DNA of 64,000 nucleotides from Nitrospirillum viridazoti CBAmc (lineage in GTDB: Bacteria > Pseudomonadota > Alphaproteobacteria > Azospirillales > Azospirillaceae). Under the pieces are notes generated by a model. That model was not told the DNA's origin and did not search any database. It was given only the letters and a program-made list of their open reading frames with translations. A program made the translations under genes and the position numbers. Numbering within the stretch: position 1 is the first letter of the stretch; every line of letters begins with the position of its first letter. Of the stretch, positions 25,885-33,730 are shown piece after piece. Location of the stretch: assembly GCF_000730165.1 (NCBI RefSeq), contig NZ_CP022111.1:186001-250000 (forward strand), given 5' to 3'.

Positions 25885-27240
25885 TCAAGCGATGCGGCGA
25901 CGCAATATGCCGTATCGCGAATTCCGCCGAACCGGGGCGGAGACCAGTCCTGCGGTTGCCACCAGCGGGGCGTCGCGGACCTCCACCAGGCGGGCCTGGT
26001 CGAAGCCGTTGAAGGCCGTGCGCAAGGCGGCGCCGTAGGCACCCAACTGACCGATCTCGATCCAGTCGCCCTCGCGGATGTCGGCGGGCAGCAGGAAGGG
26101 ACCGCGCATGTAATCGGCGCTGTCGCAGGTGGGACCCCAGAAGCTGAACTCCTGCAGCGCCTCGGCCCGCGTCGGGCGAATCAGGCGCACGGGGAACCGC
26201 ATGCCCAAGGCGCCGGCGTCGGCCAGGCTGCCGTACGCGCCGTCATTGATGAAAAGCTCCGAACCACGGCGGCGTTCCACCTGGACGACGACCGAGGCGC
26301 CGGTGGCGACCAGGGCGCGGCCCGGCTCGCACCACACCTGCACGTTCGGCGCCAGATCCATGGCCACCAGGCCGTCGCGGATGGCGGCCATATAGTCGGC
26401 CAGCGGGGGCGGGTCCATGTCGGGGTAGCGGGCGGGGAAGCCGCCACCCACGTCCACCACGTCGATGGCGACGCCGGCGGCCTTCACCACGGCGTCGGCG
26501 ATAGCCAACGCGCGGGTATAGGCCTGAGGGTCCATGCACTGGGAACCGACGTGGAAGCAGACGCCCACGCGCACGGCCAGCGGCCGGGCGGCGCGCAGCA
26601 GGGCCACCGCCTCGTCGAAGGCGGCGCCGAACTTGGCCGACAGGTCATAGGCGGCCTGGCCCTTGGGCATGCCCAGCCGAATCATCAAGCCCAAATCCGC
26701 CGCCACCGGGTCCAGGCGGGCGTCCACGCCGTCGGCGCCGGGCACGCCCTCGGCCACCACCTCGACGATCTTGGCCAACTCATCGGCCGAATCGAGCGAG
26801 AAGTCGCGCACCGACTGCTCGAAATAGGCGGACCGGATGGCGGCGCGGTTTTTCACCGGGTGCATGTAGTGCACGGCGGCCGACGGATACATCTGGCGTG
26901 CCAGGCGGATCTCGGCGGGGGACGCGCAGTCGAAGTGGCGCAGGCCGCCCTCGGTCAGGGCGCGCAGCATGGTGGGGTCGGGGTTGCACTTCACCGCGTA
27001 CATGACGGCGCCGCGCGTGCCATCGCCCAGGGCTTGCTCCACGGCGTCGTGGAAGGCGGCGATGAAGTCACGCGCGTTGGCGGCAACCTGGCGGGGGCGC
27101 AGGCAGTGCATCGGCTCCGCCGGGGCCAGGCTGGCGACCAGGCTGTCCACGGTGGGGGCGGGCGCGGGAATGGCGGAGGCACGGGCCTGCGCGCGCACGC
27201 GGCGCAGGGGGGAAACGGCGGAACGGAAACGGTAGGCCAT
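25885..27240 (-). CDS. Ornithine decarboxylase-like, fold-type III PLP enzyme (ODC/LDC group)
   Basis: 451 residues of the alanine-racemase-fold decarboxylase family. PLP Lys84 lies in VMYAVKCNPDP. VCFHVGSQCMD, VDVGGGFPARYP and CEPGRALVA are the usual phosphate and glycine-rich motifs, and FWGPTCDSAD carries the catalytic Cys. The downstream homospermidine synthase makes ornithine to putrescine the most likely reaction; lysine decarboxylation is also possible in this family. The N-terminus has an extra ~30-residue basic/Ala-Pro stretch. The 5' leader folds into hairpins that may be regulatory. Confidence 0.9.
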   Translation of the reverse strand: MAYRFRSAVSPLRRVRAQARASAIPAPAPTVDSLVASLAPAEPMHCLRPRQVAANARDFIAAFHDAVEQALGDGTRGAVMYAVKCNPDPTMLRALTEGGLRHFDCASPAEIRLARQMYPSAAVHYMHPVKNRAAIRSAYFEQSVRDFSLDSADELAKIVEVVAEGVPGADGVDARLDPVAADLGLMIRLGMPKGQAAYDLSAKFGAAFDEAVALLRAARPLAVRVGVCFHVGSQCMDPQAYTRALAIADAVVKAAGVAIDVVDVGGGFPARYPDMDPPPLADYMAAIRDGLVAMDLAPNVQVWCEPGRALVATGASVVVQVERRRGSELFINDGAYGSLADAGALGMRFPVRLIRPTRAEALQEFSFWGPTCDSADYMRGPFLLPADIREGDWIEIGQLGAYGAALRTAFNGFDQARLVEVRDAPLVATAGLVSAPVRRNSRYGILRRRIA

Positions 27241-27248
27241 AACAATAC

Positions 27249-27304
27249 CCCTGTCCGGCCCCGTCGTCGCCCTCGGGCGTACAGGGAGCCGGCTTCATTC
27301 GGCT
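27249..27304 (-). promoter_or_regulatory. Structured 5' leader of the ornithine decarboxylase gene (speF-like candidate)
   Basis: On the transcript (minus strand), CCCUGU (27286-27281) pairs with ACAGGG (27254-27249), enclosing a small CGCC-CGAG-GGCG hairpin. Just upstream, AGCCG (27304-27300) pairs with CGGCU (27291-27287). The structure ends 8 nt before the start codon. Alphaproteobacterial ODC genes are known to carry the speF RNA motif; identity with that motif is a guess that needs a covariance search. Confidence 0.4.
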
Positions 27305-27773
27305 GAACCAGGGACCGCGCGGGGAAACGGGCATGGCGGTGGCGCCAGGGGCCGTTCAACGTCAGCGATCGGTGGGAAGGGGAATGATCTGGTCTAGCGC
27401 CGTGATTGCCGGGCCATCGGGTCGATCCGTCGACCTTAAGACCTCAAAGCGTCAACAGACGCGTCAGGACCAGAAGGGGCTTACCGCTTCACCGCCCGTT
27501 TTATGGTGGAAAGCATGATGTTGGTTCCCTCTCAAGGCCCGGCCCAGTCACTTCGGCCGGATCTGCTTAAAAAGGACGCCTAACGTCGTTGCTTAACCAT
27601 CCAAGGGTCCGGGCCATGTTCGATGACCGGAACCCAGGGGCCAGTGGCACGTGCGGGTGCGTCGCGAACTCTGTATTTAGGCGATTTGTCGCCCCAAGCA
27701 AACTTAAATTTTTGAAGGTCCGCTTCCCGCTCATCTCAAGGCTGGGTAAGGAACCTGTTAAGCAGGACCGGAC
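27305..27773. other. Intergenic region between odc and the glycosyltransferase gene
   Basis: About 470 bp without a convincing gene. Several A/T-richer patches (for example near 27580 and 27680) probably hold the odc promoter, read leftwards. No tRNA, terminator with T-run or repeat was recognised. Confidence 0.5.
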
Positions 27774-28793
27774 TCAGGCGGCGCCGCCGTTCGCCTGGCC
27801 TTTGGACGCCGTCTTGGCATGGGCCATCCAGGCCAGCAGGGCCGCGACGGTAATGGGCGCCACCACCACCCAGCTGGGGTCGGTGAACGACAGGATGGCG
27901 CTGGCGGCCAGGGCGGCATTGGCGGCCAGGATGGCCAGGGCCACCAGGTCGTGCCGGCCCAGGCGGCGCACGGCCTGCTGGTAAAAGTGCTGGCGGTGGG
28001 CCTGCCACACCGGTTCCCGCCGCCACAGGCGCTTGGCCAGGGTCAGGGTGGCGTCGCTGAGGTAGTACAGCGGCAGGATCAGGGCCGGCAGCCACAGGCC
28101 GTCGCCGGCCGCGCGCAGCAGCAGCCAGCCGGACAGGAAGCCCAAGGGCACACTGCCGACGTCGCCCAGGAAGACGCGGGCCGGGTGCCAGTTCCAGGCG
28201 ATGAAGCCCAGCGCCACGCCGGCCAGGGCCAGGGCGTAGGAGCTCATGAACCCCATCAGGCCGGCGGCGAAGTAGGCGGCGGCCAGGCCTAAGCCCAGGC
28301 ACAGGGTTTCCACCGCGCTGATGCCGTCGATGCCGTCCATGAAATTGAACAGGTTGACGAACCACACCCAGGCCAGGCCGGCCACGAAGCGGTCCAGCCA
28401 GTGCGGCAGCCAGCCCTGGAACACCAGGGCCTCTGACGGCAGGGCCGATAGGCCCACGGCCACGGCCAGCACCTGGGCCAGCAGGCGCCAGCCGGGCGGC
28501 ACGCCACCCAAATCATCGGCCCAGGAAATGACAGCCAGGGCCAGCGCGGCGGCGATGGTGGGCCACAGCGTGTCCATGTCCCCCGCCACCAGGCCGGTCA
28601 CGGCCCAGGCGCCCAGCAGGGCCGGCACCACACCCAGCCCGCCGCCGCGCGGCGTGGGCAGGGTGTGGCTGGAGCGCTCGTTGGGCTGATCCATGACTTG
28701 GCGGCGTTTCAGCCACCAGGTGGCCGCCCCCACCAGGCCAAGGGCCAGCAGGAAGGGCAGGAACAGGCAGAGGAAGGGGGTCAGGATGGACAT
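27774..28793 (-). CDS. Glycosyltransferase family 4 membrane protein (WecA/MraY-like)
   Basis: 339-residue polytopic membrane enzyme (about ten hydrophobic segments) that transfers a phospho-sugar from a UDP-sugar to undecaprenyl phosphate, starting O-antigen or exopolysaccharide synthesis. Signature loops are present: SWADDLGG, NLFNFMDGIDGISA, VFLGDVGSVPLGF and the C-terminal AHRQHFYQQ. It is not MraY itself, since no mur/fts genes surround it. Neighbours give no sugar context, so the substrate is open. Confidence 0.88.
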   Translation of the reverse strand: MSILTPFLCLFLPFLLALGLVGAATWWLKRRQVMDQPNERSSHTLPTPRGGGLGVVPALLGAWAVTGLVAGDMDTLWPTIAAALALAVISWADDLGGVPPGWRLLAQVLAVAVGLSALPSEALVFQGWLPHWLDRFVAGLAWVWFVNLFNFMDGIDGISAVETLCLGLGLAAAYFAAGLMGFMSSYALALAGVALGFIAWNWHPARVFLGDVGSVPLGFLSGWLLLRAAGDGLWLPALILPLYYLSDATLTLAKRLWRREPVWQAHRQHFYQQAVRRLGRHDLVALAILAANAALAASAILSFTDPSWVVVAPITVAALLAWMAHAKTASKGQANGGAA

Positions 28794-28868
28794 GGGCCCC
28801 TCTTTTAAGCGACTCGGAGTGGCTTCACAAGGCCGGCCGCGGTTGACGCGCCGTCGTGCGGCCGGGGG

Positions 28869-29372
28869 TCACGGCGCCCTGCGCCACACCGAATAGGCCA
28901 CGGTGCCGTCGCCCGAGGCGCTGGCCGGCACGCCATAGCTCAGCAGCCCGCCGTCGTAGGTGTAGTCGCGCACCTGCCGCTTTCCTTCCCAGTTGGGGAA
29001 TGACGCCGCCTGCACGTCGAACACCAGCTGGTGATGCTCGCGGTCGATCTGGACGGTGCCGAAGTGGGTGCTGGAGCCCAAAACGGCCTGCCGGTACTCC
29101 TCCGCCGTGCCCTGGGTCTTCACGCCGCTGGCGAAGGCGGGCCGGCCCACCCGGAAGATCTGCATGTTGTAGCGCCCGGCCGAATCGACGGTCAGCAGGC
29201 CCAGCGGGTGTTCGCCGTAGTTGGTCGTGCGGCTGCCGTCGGCATGGATCTCATACGCCGCGTCCATCACCCAGGTGCCCTCCAGCGAGGCCAGGTCGGC
29301 GGCCCGGGCGGCGGTGGAGGTGCCCAGGGCCGCCAGCACGGCCAGGGCGGACAGACTCTTGTCGAAACGCAT
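28869..29372 (-). CDS. Secreted lipocalin-like domain protein
   Basis: 167 residues. A signal peptide ends at AARA-ADLA (cleavage near residue 24), followed by a lipocalin-like beta-barrel pattern beginning LEGTWVMDAAYEIHADGSRTT. This domain is found in exported proteins of unknown ligand. The start is preceded by GAGAGGAAG. It is divergent from a CGNR zinc-finger regulator over a 71-bp interrupted palindrome, so it is a likely regulatory target. Confidence 0.78.
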   Translation of the reverse strand: MRFDKSLSALAVLAALGTSTAARAADLASLEGTWVMDAAYEIHADGSRTTNYGEHPLGLLTVDSAGRYNMQIFRVGRPAFASGVKTQGTAEEYRQAVLGSSTHFGTVQIDREHHQLVFDVQAASFPNWEGKRQVRDYTYDGGLLSYGVPASASGDGTVAYSVWRRAP

Positions 29373-29389
29373 GGTCGCTTCCTCTCTTA

Positions 29390-29460
29390 TGTAACCGGTT
29401 AATCAGGTTTCAGTGGGGCGATGGTTGCCCTTATCCGTGAAACCTGTCAATACGGTTACA
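29390..29460. promoter_or_regulatory. Double operator (71-bp interrupted palindrome) between divergent genes
   Basis: Two inverted copies of TGTAACCG-N6-CAGGTTTCA: one at 29390-29412, and the reverse complement at 29438-29460 (TGAAACCTG-N6-CGGTTACA). Both arm pairs share the same centre, 29425. Each copy is itself a near-dyad, TGTAACC/GGTTTCA. The right copy ends on the A of the CGNR gene start codon. Confidence 0.65.
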
Positions 29461-30077
29461 TGCGACAGGGCGACCATCACTCAATTCCTCCAGTGGGGGC
29501 CCCTCCCTTGGCGGAGGAACGCGACGGCTTCCGCTTCCGGGGCGGCTGCCCTGCCATTGATCTGCCGGCCACCTTGCAGGCGCGGCTGAAGCCCTCGCCG
29601 CGCGAACTGCTGGCGACGCCGGAGGATGTACGGCGGTGGATGGGGGCGGCCGGCCTGACCGACACGGCACCGCCGGCGGATGAGGGGGACTTGGCGCTGG
29701 CGCGACGCCTGCGCGAGGCCATTTACGATCTGGCCGTCCATCGGCATGGCGGCAGCGGCCCGCCGGGCGGCAGCGTTGAGTCGGCGCTGGATGTCCTGAA
29801 CCAGGTGGCCGCCCTGCCGGCGGCGACACCCGCCCTCTCCCAGGCGGGGGGCGTGCGCCTCTCAGGCCCCATGACGGCCTTCATCGCCACGGTGGCGCGC
29901 GACGCGGTGCATCTGTTCGGCAGCGGGGCGCCCATCCGGCAATGCCAGTCGCCCGCCTGCACCCTGTTCTTCGTCGACACGTCCCGCGCCGGCGACCGCC
30001 GCTGGTGCTCCATGAAAGGCTGTGGCACGAAGGCCAAGGTAGCGGAGTTCCGACGGCGCAAGCGCGAGGGGGCATGA
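29460..30077 (+). CDS. CGNR zinc-finger (ABATE-domain) transcriptional regulator
   Basis: 205 residues. N-terminal ABATE-type ligand domain (FRFRGGCPAIDLPATL near the start) and a C-terminal zinc-finger segment, CQSPACTLFFVDTSRAGDRRWC followed by SMKGCGTKAKVAEFRRRKR, where the usual CGNR reads CGTK. These proteins act as DNA-binding regulators. ATG 29460 has no visible Shine-Dalgarno and sits on the edge of the operator, so translation may be leaderless. ATG 29421 is an in-frame alternative inside the operator. Autoregulation and control of the lipocalin gene are likely. Confidence 0.8.
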   Translation: MRQGDHHSIPPVGAPPLAEERDGFRFRGGCPAIDLPATLQARLKPSPRELLATPEDVRRWMGAAGLTDTAPPADEGDLALARRLREAIYDLAVHRHGGSGPPGGSVESALDVLNQVAALPAATPALSQAGGVRLSGPMTAFIATVARDAVHLFGSGAPIRQCQSPACTLFFVDTSRAGDRRWCSMKGCGTKAKVAEFRRRKREGA

Positions 30078-30080
30078 GCG

Positions 30081-30641
30081 TTAGGCCAAGAGTTCTTGAT
30101 CGACCCGGAATACGCCCTTGATCATTTTCGGATTCCGGACGGCGATTTGGATATGGGTTTTGTCGCTGAAGCCTGAGCCTGGATAGGCCTGTTCGCCTTC
30201 AACGAACACGCCTTTCACGGTGTCGAAGGGAGCCTTGGCCTGCGAGGATGTGGGCGGCTTCAATGACGGCGCAATCCAGTCGCCTAAGATGGACGCTATT
30301 GGCTGGGAGTGGTGAGCCCAGCACATCCAGGCTCATGCTCAACGTTCTATAGGCAGTCTTCAGGACGTCCACGCCGGCTTCAGTGGTCAAGTCCAGGCAG
30401 TGCCCAAGGTCGATGACGCTCCGACAACCGCGGGATGCTTCTTGGACTTCTTCCGTTTCAGCGCTTCTTTGGCGAAGGCGAGGCCGCGCTTGGGATTGGC
30501 TTCCCAAAAATAGATGCCGTGACCCAGCCAATCGTAGTCATTCTCGGATTGTTTGAAAGGCGCGCCCGCCAACAGGGCCTTGGCCACTGCCTGGGAACAG
30601 CCATGATAGCCCAGCACAAATCCGTAGCTGAGCTTATGCAC
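30081..30641 (-). pseudogene. Frameshifted ADP-ribosyltransferase-like gene (YHG / GIYFWE protein)
   Basis: Three overlapping frames together spell one protein. First, GTG 30641 with FVLGYHGCSQAVAKALLAG and DYDWLGHGIYFWEANP. Second, VIDLGHCLDLTTEAGVDVLK and RLDCAVIEAAH in another frame from ~30420. Third, APFDTVKGVFVEGEQAYPG and THIQIAVRNPKMIKGVFRV in a further frame from ~30250. Single-base indels near 30418 (GCGTC where GCGGTC is expected) and 30250 break it. The YHG and GIYF motifs recall ART/PARP-fold toxins, but the family is only inferred. It directly follows a 65-residue partner gene. Confidence 0.65.
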
Positions 30642-30839
30642 TTACGATTTGTAGGGCTCTGAAAGCTTTCCGTCCTTATCCACAATCCCAGCGCGTTGCA
30701 GGAAATCGAGAGCTTGTCGACGAGCGGCTTCAGGGTTCTTGGAATAGGAAGGTGCCGCTCGGGCTAGCGCCTGCAAAAAGCCTTCGTCCCCCAGTCTAAG
30801 AGGGGCCTGCGAGGCGGATACTGCGGCGGGTTTCGGCAT
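30642..30839 (-). CDS. Small partner protein of the ART-like gene, hypothetical
   Basis: 65 residues with a Ser/Ala/Pro start, then a helical LGDEGFLQALARAAPSYSKNPEAARRQALDFLQRAGIVDKDGKLSEPY. The stop codon abuts the GTG of the following ART-like gene, so the two are translationally coupled. The arrangement (short gene first, enzyme-like gene second) resembles toxin-antitoxin or defence pairs. No known family. Confidence 0.55.
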   Translation of the reverse strand: MPKPAAVSASQAPLRLGDEGFLQALARAAPSYSKNPEAARRQALDFLQRAGIVDKDGKLSEPYKS

Positions 30840-30911
30840 GATCCTAGTGATCTAAGGTCGTAAAGAACCCAGTCAGTATCATCCCGGATAGCTGATGCTG
30901 TCCAGTGGCCA

Positions 30912-30942
30912 CCGACACGGGGATTTTCAGCCCCCGTGTCGG
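30912..30942. terminator. Strong hairpin downstream of phaC
   Basis: Perfect 11-bp stem CCGACACGGGG (30912-30922) / CCCCGTGTCGG (30932-30942) with a 9-nt loop, just after the phaC stop. No clear T-run follows. It may also stop transcripts arriving from the left. Confidence 0.55.
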
Positions 30943-30953
30943 CATCGCCGAGT

Positions 30954-33530
30954 TCACTCCACCACCCGTACCTTCACATAGCTGCCGGGGGCGTCCTCGA
31001 TGGGCTTCAGCTTGCCGTCACCGGGCGTGCGGGCCGGCACCTGCGGGCCGGCGTATTGCTTCAGCCAGTCGGCGTAGACGGGCCACCAGCTGCCCGGCAC
31101 CTGGGTGGTCCCCGCCAGCCAGTCGTCGGCCGAGGCCGGCAGCGCGTCGTTCAGGAAGTGGCTGTACTTGTTGGCGGCCGGCGGGTTGACCACGCCGGCG
31201 ATATGGCCGGAGGCCGCCAGCACGAACTTCACCGGCCCGCCATAGAGCTGGGTGGCGGCGTAGGTGCTTTTCCACGGCGCGATATGGTCCTCGCGGGTGG
31301 ACAGCATGAAGGTGGGCGTCTTGATGGTCCGCAGATCGATGGGCACGCCCTTCAGGGTGATGCCGCCCGGCCGGACCAGCAGGTTCTTCTGGTACATGTT
31401 GCGCAGGTAGAAGCTGTGCATGGCCGGCGGCATGCGGGTGCTGTCGGAATTCCAGTACAGCAGATCGAAGGGGAAGGGGTCCTTCCCCAGCAGGTAGTTG
31501 TTGACCACGAAGGACCAGATCAGGTCGTTCGAGCGCAGCATGTTGAAGGTGGTGGCCATGGACTGACCATCCAGGTAGCCCCGGCTTTTCATGCGGGACT
31601 CCAGCGCGCCCAGCTGTTCCTCGTCGATGAACACCGACAGCTCGCCCACGTCGGTGAAGTCGGTCAGGGTCACCAGGTACATGGCGCTCTTGATGCGCGC
31701 GTCTTTCTTGGCGGCCATGTAGGCCAGCGTGCCCGACAGCAGGGTGCCGCCGATGCAATAGCCGATGGCGTTCACGCCCTCCTCACCGGTGGCGTCCTTG
31801 ATGGCGTCCAGGGCGGCCAGCGGCCCCTCGACCATGTAGTCCTCGAAATCCTTGGCGGCCAGCTTCTCATTGGGATTGACCCAGGAGATGACGAAGACGG
31901 TGTAGCCCTGCTCCGTCAGCCAGCGGATCAGGGAATTGGCCGGCTTCAGATCCAGGATGTAGAACTTGTTGATCCAGGGCGGGATGATCAGCAACGGCGT
32001 CTTGTGCACCGTCTCCGTCAGCGGCGCGTACTGGATCAGCTGCATCAGCTCGTTCTGGAAGACCACCTTGCCCGGGGTGACGGCGATGTTGCGTCCCACC
32101 TCGAACGCCGCATAGTCGGTCATGGAGATGGCCAACTGGCCCCGGCCGCGTTCCAGGTCGCTCAGCAGGTTCTCCAAGCCTTTCAGAAGGTTGTCGCCGC
32201 CCGTCTCCAGCGTGACGCGCAGCACCTCGGGATTGGTCAGGGGGAAGTTGCTGGGCGACAGCGCGTCCACGAACTGGCGGGTGAAGAAATCCACCTTCTT
32301 GGCGGTCTTGCCCTCCAGCCCCTCCACCCCACGCACGGCGGTCTGCACATACTTGGCGGTCAGCAGATAAGACTGCTTGATGAAGTCGAAGACGGCGCTT
32401 TCCTCCCAGGACTTGTCCTTGAAGCGCTTGTCCTCCTTGGCGGGGCTGATGACCGGCTCAGCCTCCTCCCCCATCAGGCGCTGGGCCGTGCGCTGCCAAA
32501 GGGCCAGATAATCCTGCCACAGGCCCAGTTGCGCCTCGATCAGACGGTTGGGGTCGGCCATCAGCCGGGCCGTCATCTCCATGAAGGCGCCGCCCAGATT
32601 GAACGGGTCCAGGTTGGACAGGTTGGCCGGCAGGCTGCTGAAGGGCGCGGCGATGGACATGGGGTCGGCGGCGGCGGTGCCGTCGGCCGGCGTCTGCGCC
32701 TGGCGGGCCACGAAATCGGCCACCAGCCGCTGCGCCTGCTCCGCGATGCGGTTCATGGCCAGCGTCATTTCCACCGGATCGGGCAGGCGGACCTCGCCAT
32801 TGGACCCATCCTTGGCGGTATCTTTGGCCACGGGCTTGGCGGCTGCCGCCTTGGGGGCTTCGGCACCAGATGCTTCGGTCTTGGGTGCCTCGGCCTTGGG
32901 TGCCGGGGCCGGCATGAAGGGGGGCGGCTTCGGCGCGTCCGGCACGGCGGCGGCCGGCATCACCACGCTGGGCGGCAGGGGGGTGGCCTTGCGGCGCGGC
33001 GCCTTGGCGGCCACGGCGGGGGCGGCGGCGGCCTTGGCCGGCTTCCCGGCCCCCCGGGCCGCTCCTGGGGCGGCCTTGGCCTTTTCCGCCGTTACGCCAG
33101 CCACGGGCATGGGCGCCAGCGGCTCTTGCGTCAGGTTCTTGTGCGCCTTCAGGTGCGGTGCGCCCGGCACGGGCGGAGCGATGGGGGTGGCGCGCACCAC
33201 CTTCGGCCTGGGCGCGGCGCTGGTCTTCGCAGGCGCCTTGGGCGCCGGGGCGGCTTTCGCCTTGGGCGCCGGGGTGGCTTTGGCTGTGGCGGATTTTGCC
33301 GCCGCAGCCTTCGCCGGGGCAGCCTTCACGGGCGCGGCCTTGGTGGCAGGCTGGGGCGTGGTCCCGCGGACCTGGGCCTTAGGCGCCGCGGTCTTCGCGG
33401 CGGGTGCCTTCGCAGCGGCGGCTTTGGCGGCAAGGGCCTTGGGCGGCTGAGTCGGGGCGGGGGCGACGGTGTCGGGGGCAGTCTTGGAAACACGCGGGGA
33501 CCGGGTACGCTTGGGCGGGGTATCGGCCAT
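30954..33530 (-). CDS. phaC: Class I poly(3-hydroxyalkanoate) synthase with long Ala/Lys/Pro-rich N-terminal extension
   Basis: 858 residues, against ~590 for usual class I PhaC. The catalytic domain is complete: lipase-like box GYCIGGT with nucleophile Cys592, Asp748 in TREDHIAPW and His776 in SGHIAGVV. These are offset by about 270 from the C. necator positions. It polymerises hydroxyacyl-CoA on carbon-storage granules. The first ~270 residues are low-complexity, rich in PAKA/APAK repeats resembling histone-H1-like or PhaF-type DNA-binding tails. The gene stands alone, with no phaA/phaB nearby. Confidence 0.93.
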   Translation of the reverse strand: MADTPPKRTRSPRVSKTAPDTVAPAPTQPPKALAAKAAAAKAPAAKTAAPKAQVRGTTPQPATKAAPVKAAPAKAAAAKSATAKATPAPKAKAAPAPKAPAKTSAAPRPKVVRATPIAPPVPGAPHLKAHKNLTQEPLAPMPVAGVTAEKAKAAPGAARGAGKPAKAAAAPAVAAKAPRRKATPLPPSVVMPAAAVPDAPKPPPFMPAPAPKAEAPKTEASGAEAPKAAAAKPVAKDTAKDGSNGEVRLPDPVEMTLAMNRIAEQAQRLVADFVARQAQTPADGTAAADPMSIAAPFSSLPANLSNLDPFNLGGAFMEMTARLMADPNRLIEAQLGLWQDYLALWQRTAQRLMGEEAEPVISPAKEDKRFKDKSWEESAVFDFIKQSYLLTAKYVQTAVRGVEGLEGKTAKKVDFFTRQFVDALSPSNFPLTNPEVLRVTLETGGDNLLKGLENLLSDLERGRGQLAISMTDYAAFEVGRNIAVTPGKVVFQNELMQLIQYAPLTETVHKTPLLIIPPWINKFYILDLKPANSLIRWLTEQGYTVFVISWVNPNEKLAAKDFEDYMVEGPLAALDAIKDATGEEGVNAIGYCIGGTLLSGTLAYMAAKKDARIKSAMYLVTLTDFTDVGELSVFIDEEQLGALESRMKSRGYLDGQSMATTFNMLRSNDLIWSFVVNNYLLGKDPFPFDLLYWNSDSTRMPPAMHSFYLRNMYQKNLLVRPGGITLKGVPIDLRTIKTPTFMLSTREDHIAPWKSTYAATQLYGGPVKFVLAASGHIAGVVNPPAANKYSHFLNDALPASADDWLAGTTQVPGSWWPVYADWLKQYAGPQVPARTPGDGKLKPIEDAPGSYVKVRVVE

Positions 33531-33553
33531 GCTTTCTTGTTCCTTCGCCTCGA

Positions 33554-33579
33554 TTACCAGGGGGTATTACCAGGGGGCT
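33554..33579. repeat. 13-bp tandem direct repeat upstream of phaC
   Basis: ATTACCAGGGGGT (33554-33566) followed immediately by ATTACCAGGGGGC (33567-33579), 24-49 bp before the phaC start. Possible regulator site, or slippage duplication. Confidence 0.45.
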
Positions 33580-33730
33580 ATTCTGATGAAGCGGCGCCCG
33601 TGCGAGGTGTTCCGCGCGAGTCCGGCGGGGGCGCCCGCCCGCTGCCCGGCCGTTCCGCCGCCGTAAGAAGGCTGGGTTACGGCTGGTCACGGCGCTTGCG
33701 GCCCGTGGGGATTTCATACACGATCCGGCC

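Noticed and set aside
29421-29459. ATG 29421 as start of the CGNR regulator
   Set aside because: It lies at the centre of the operator palindrome and would put the right-hand dyad inside the coding sequence; kept only as an alternative to 29460.
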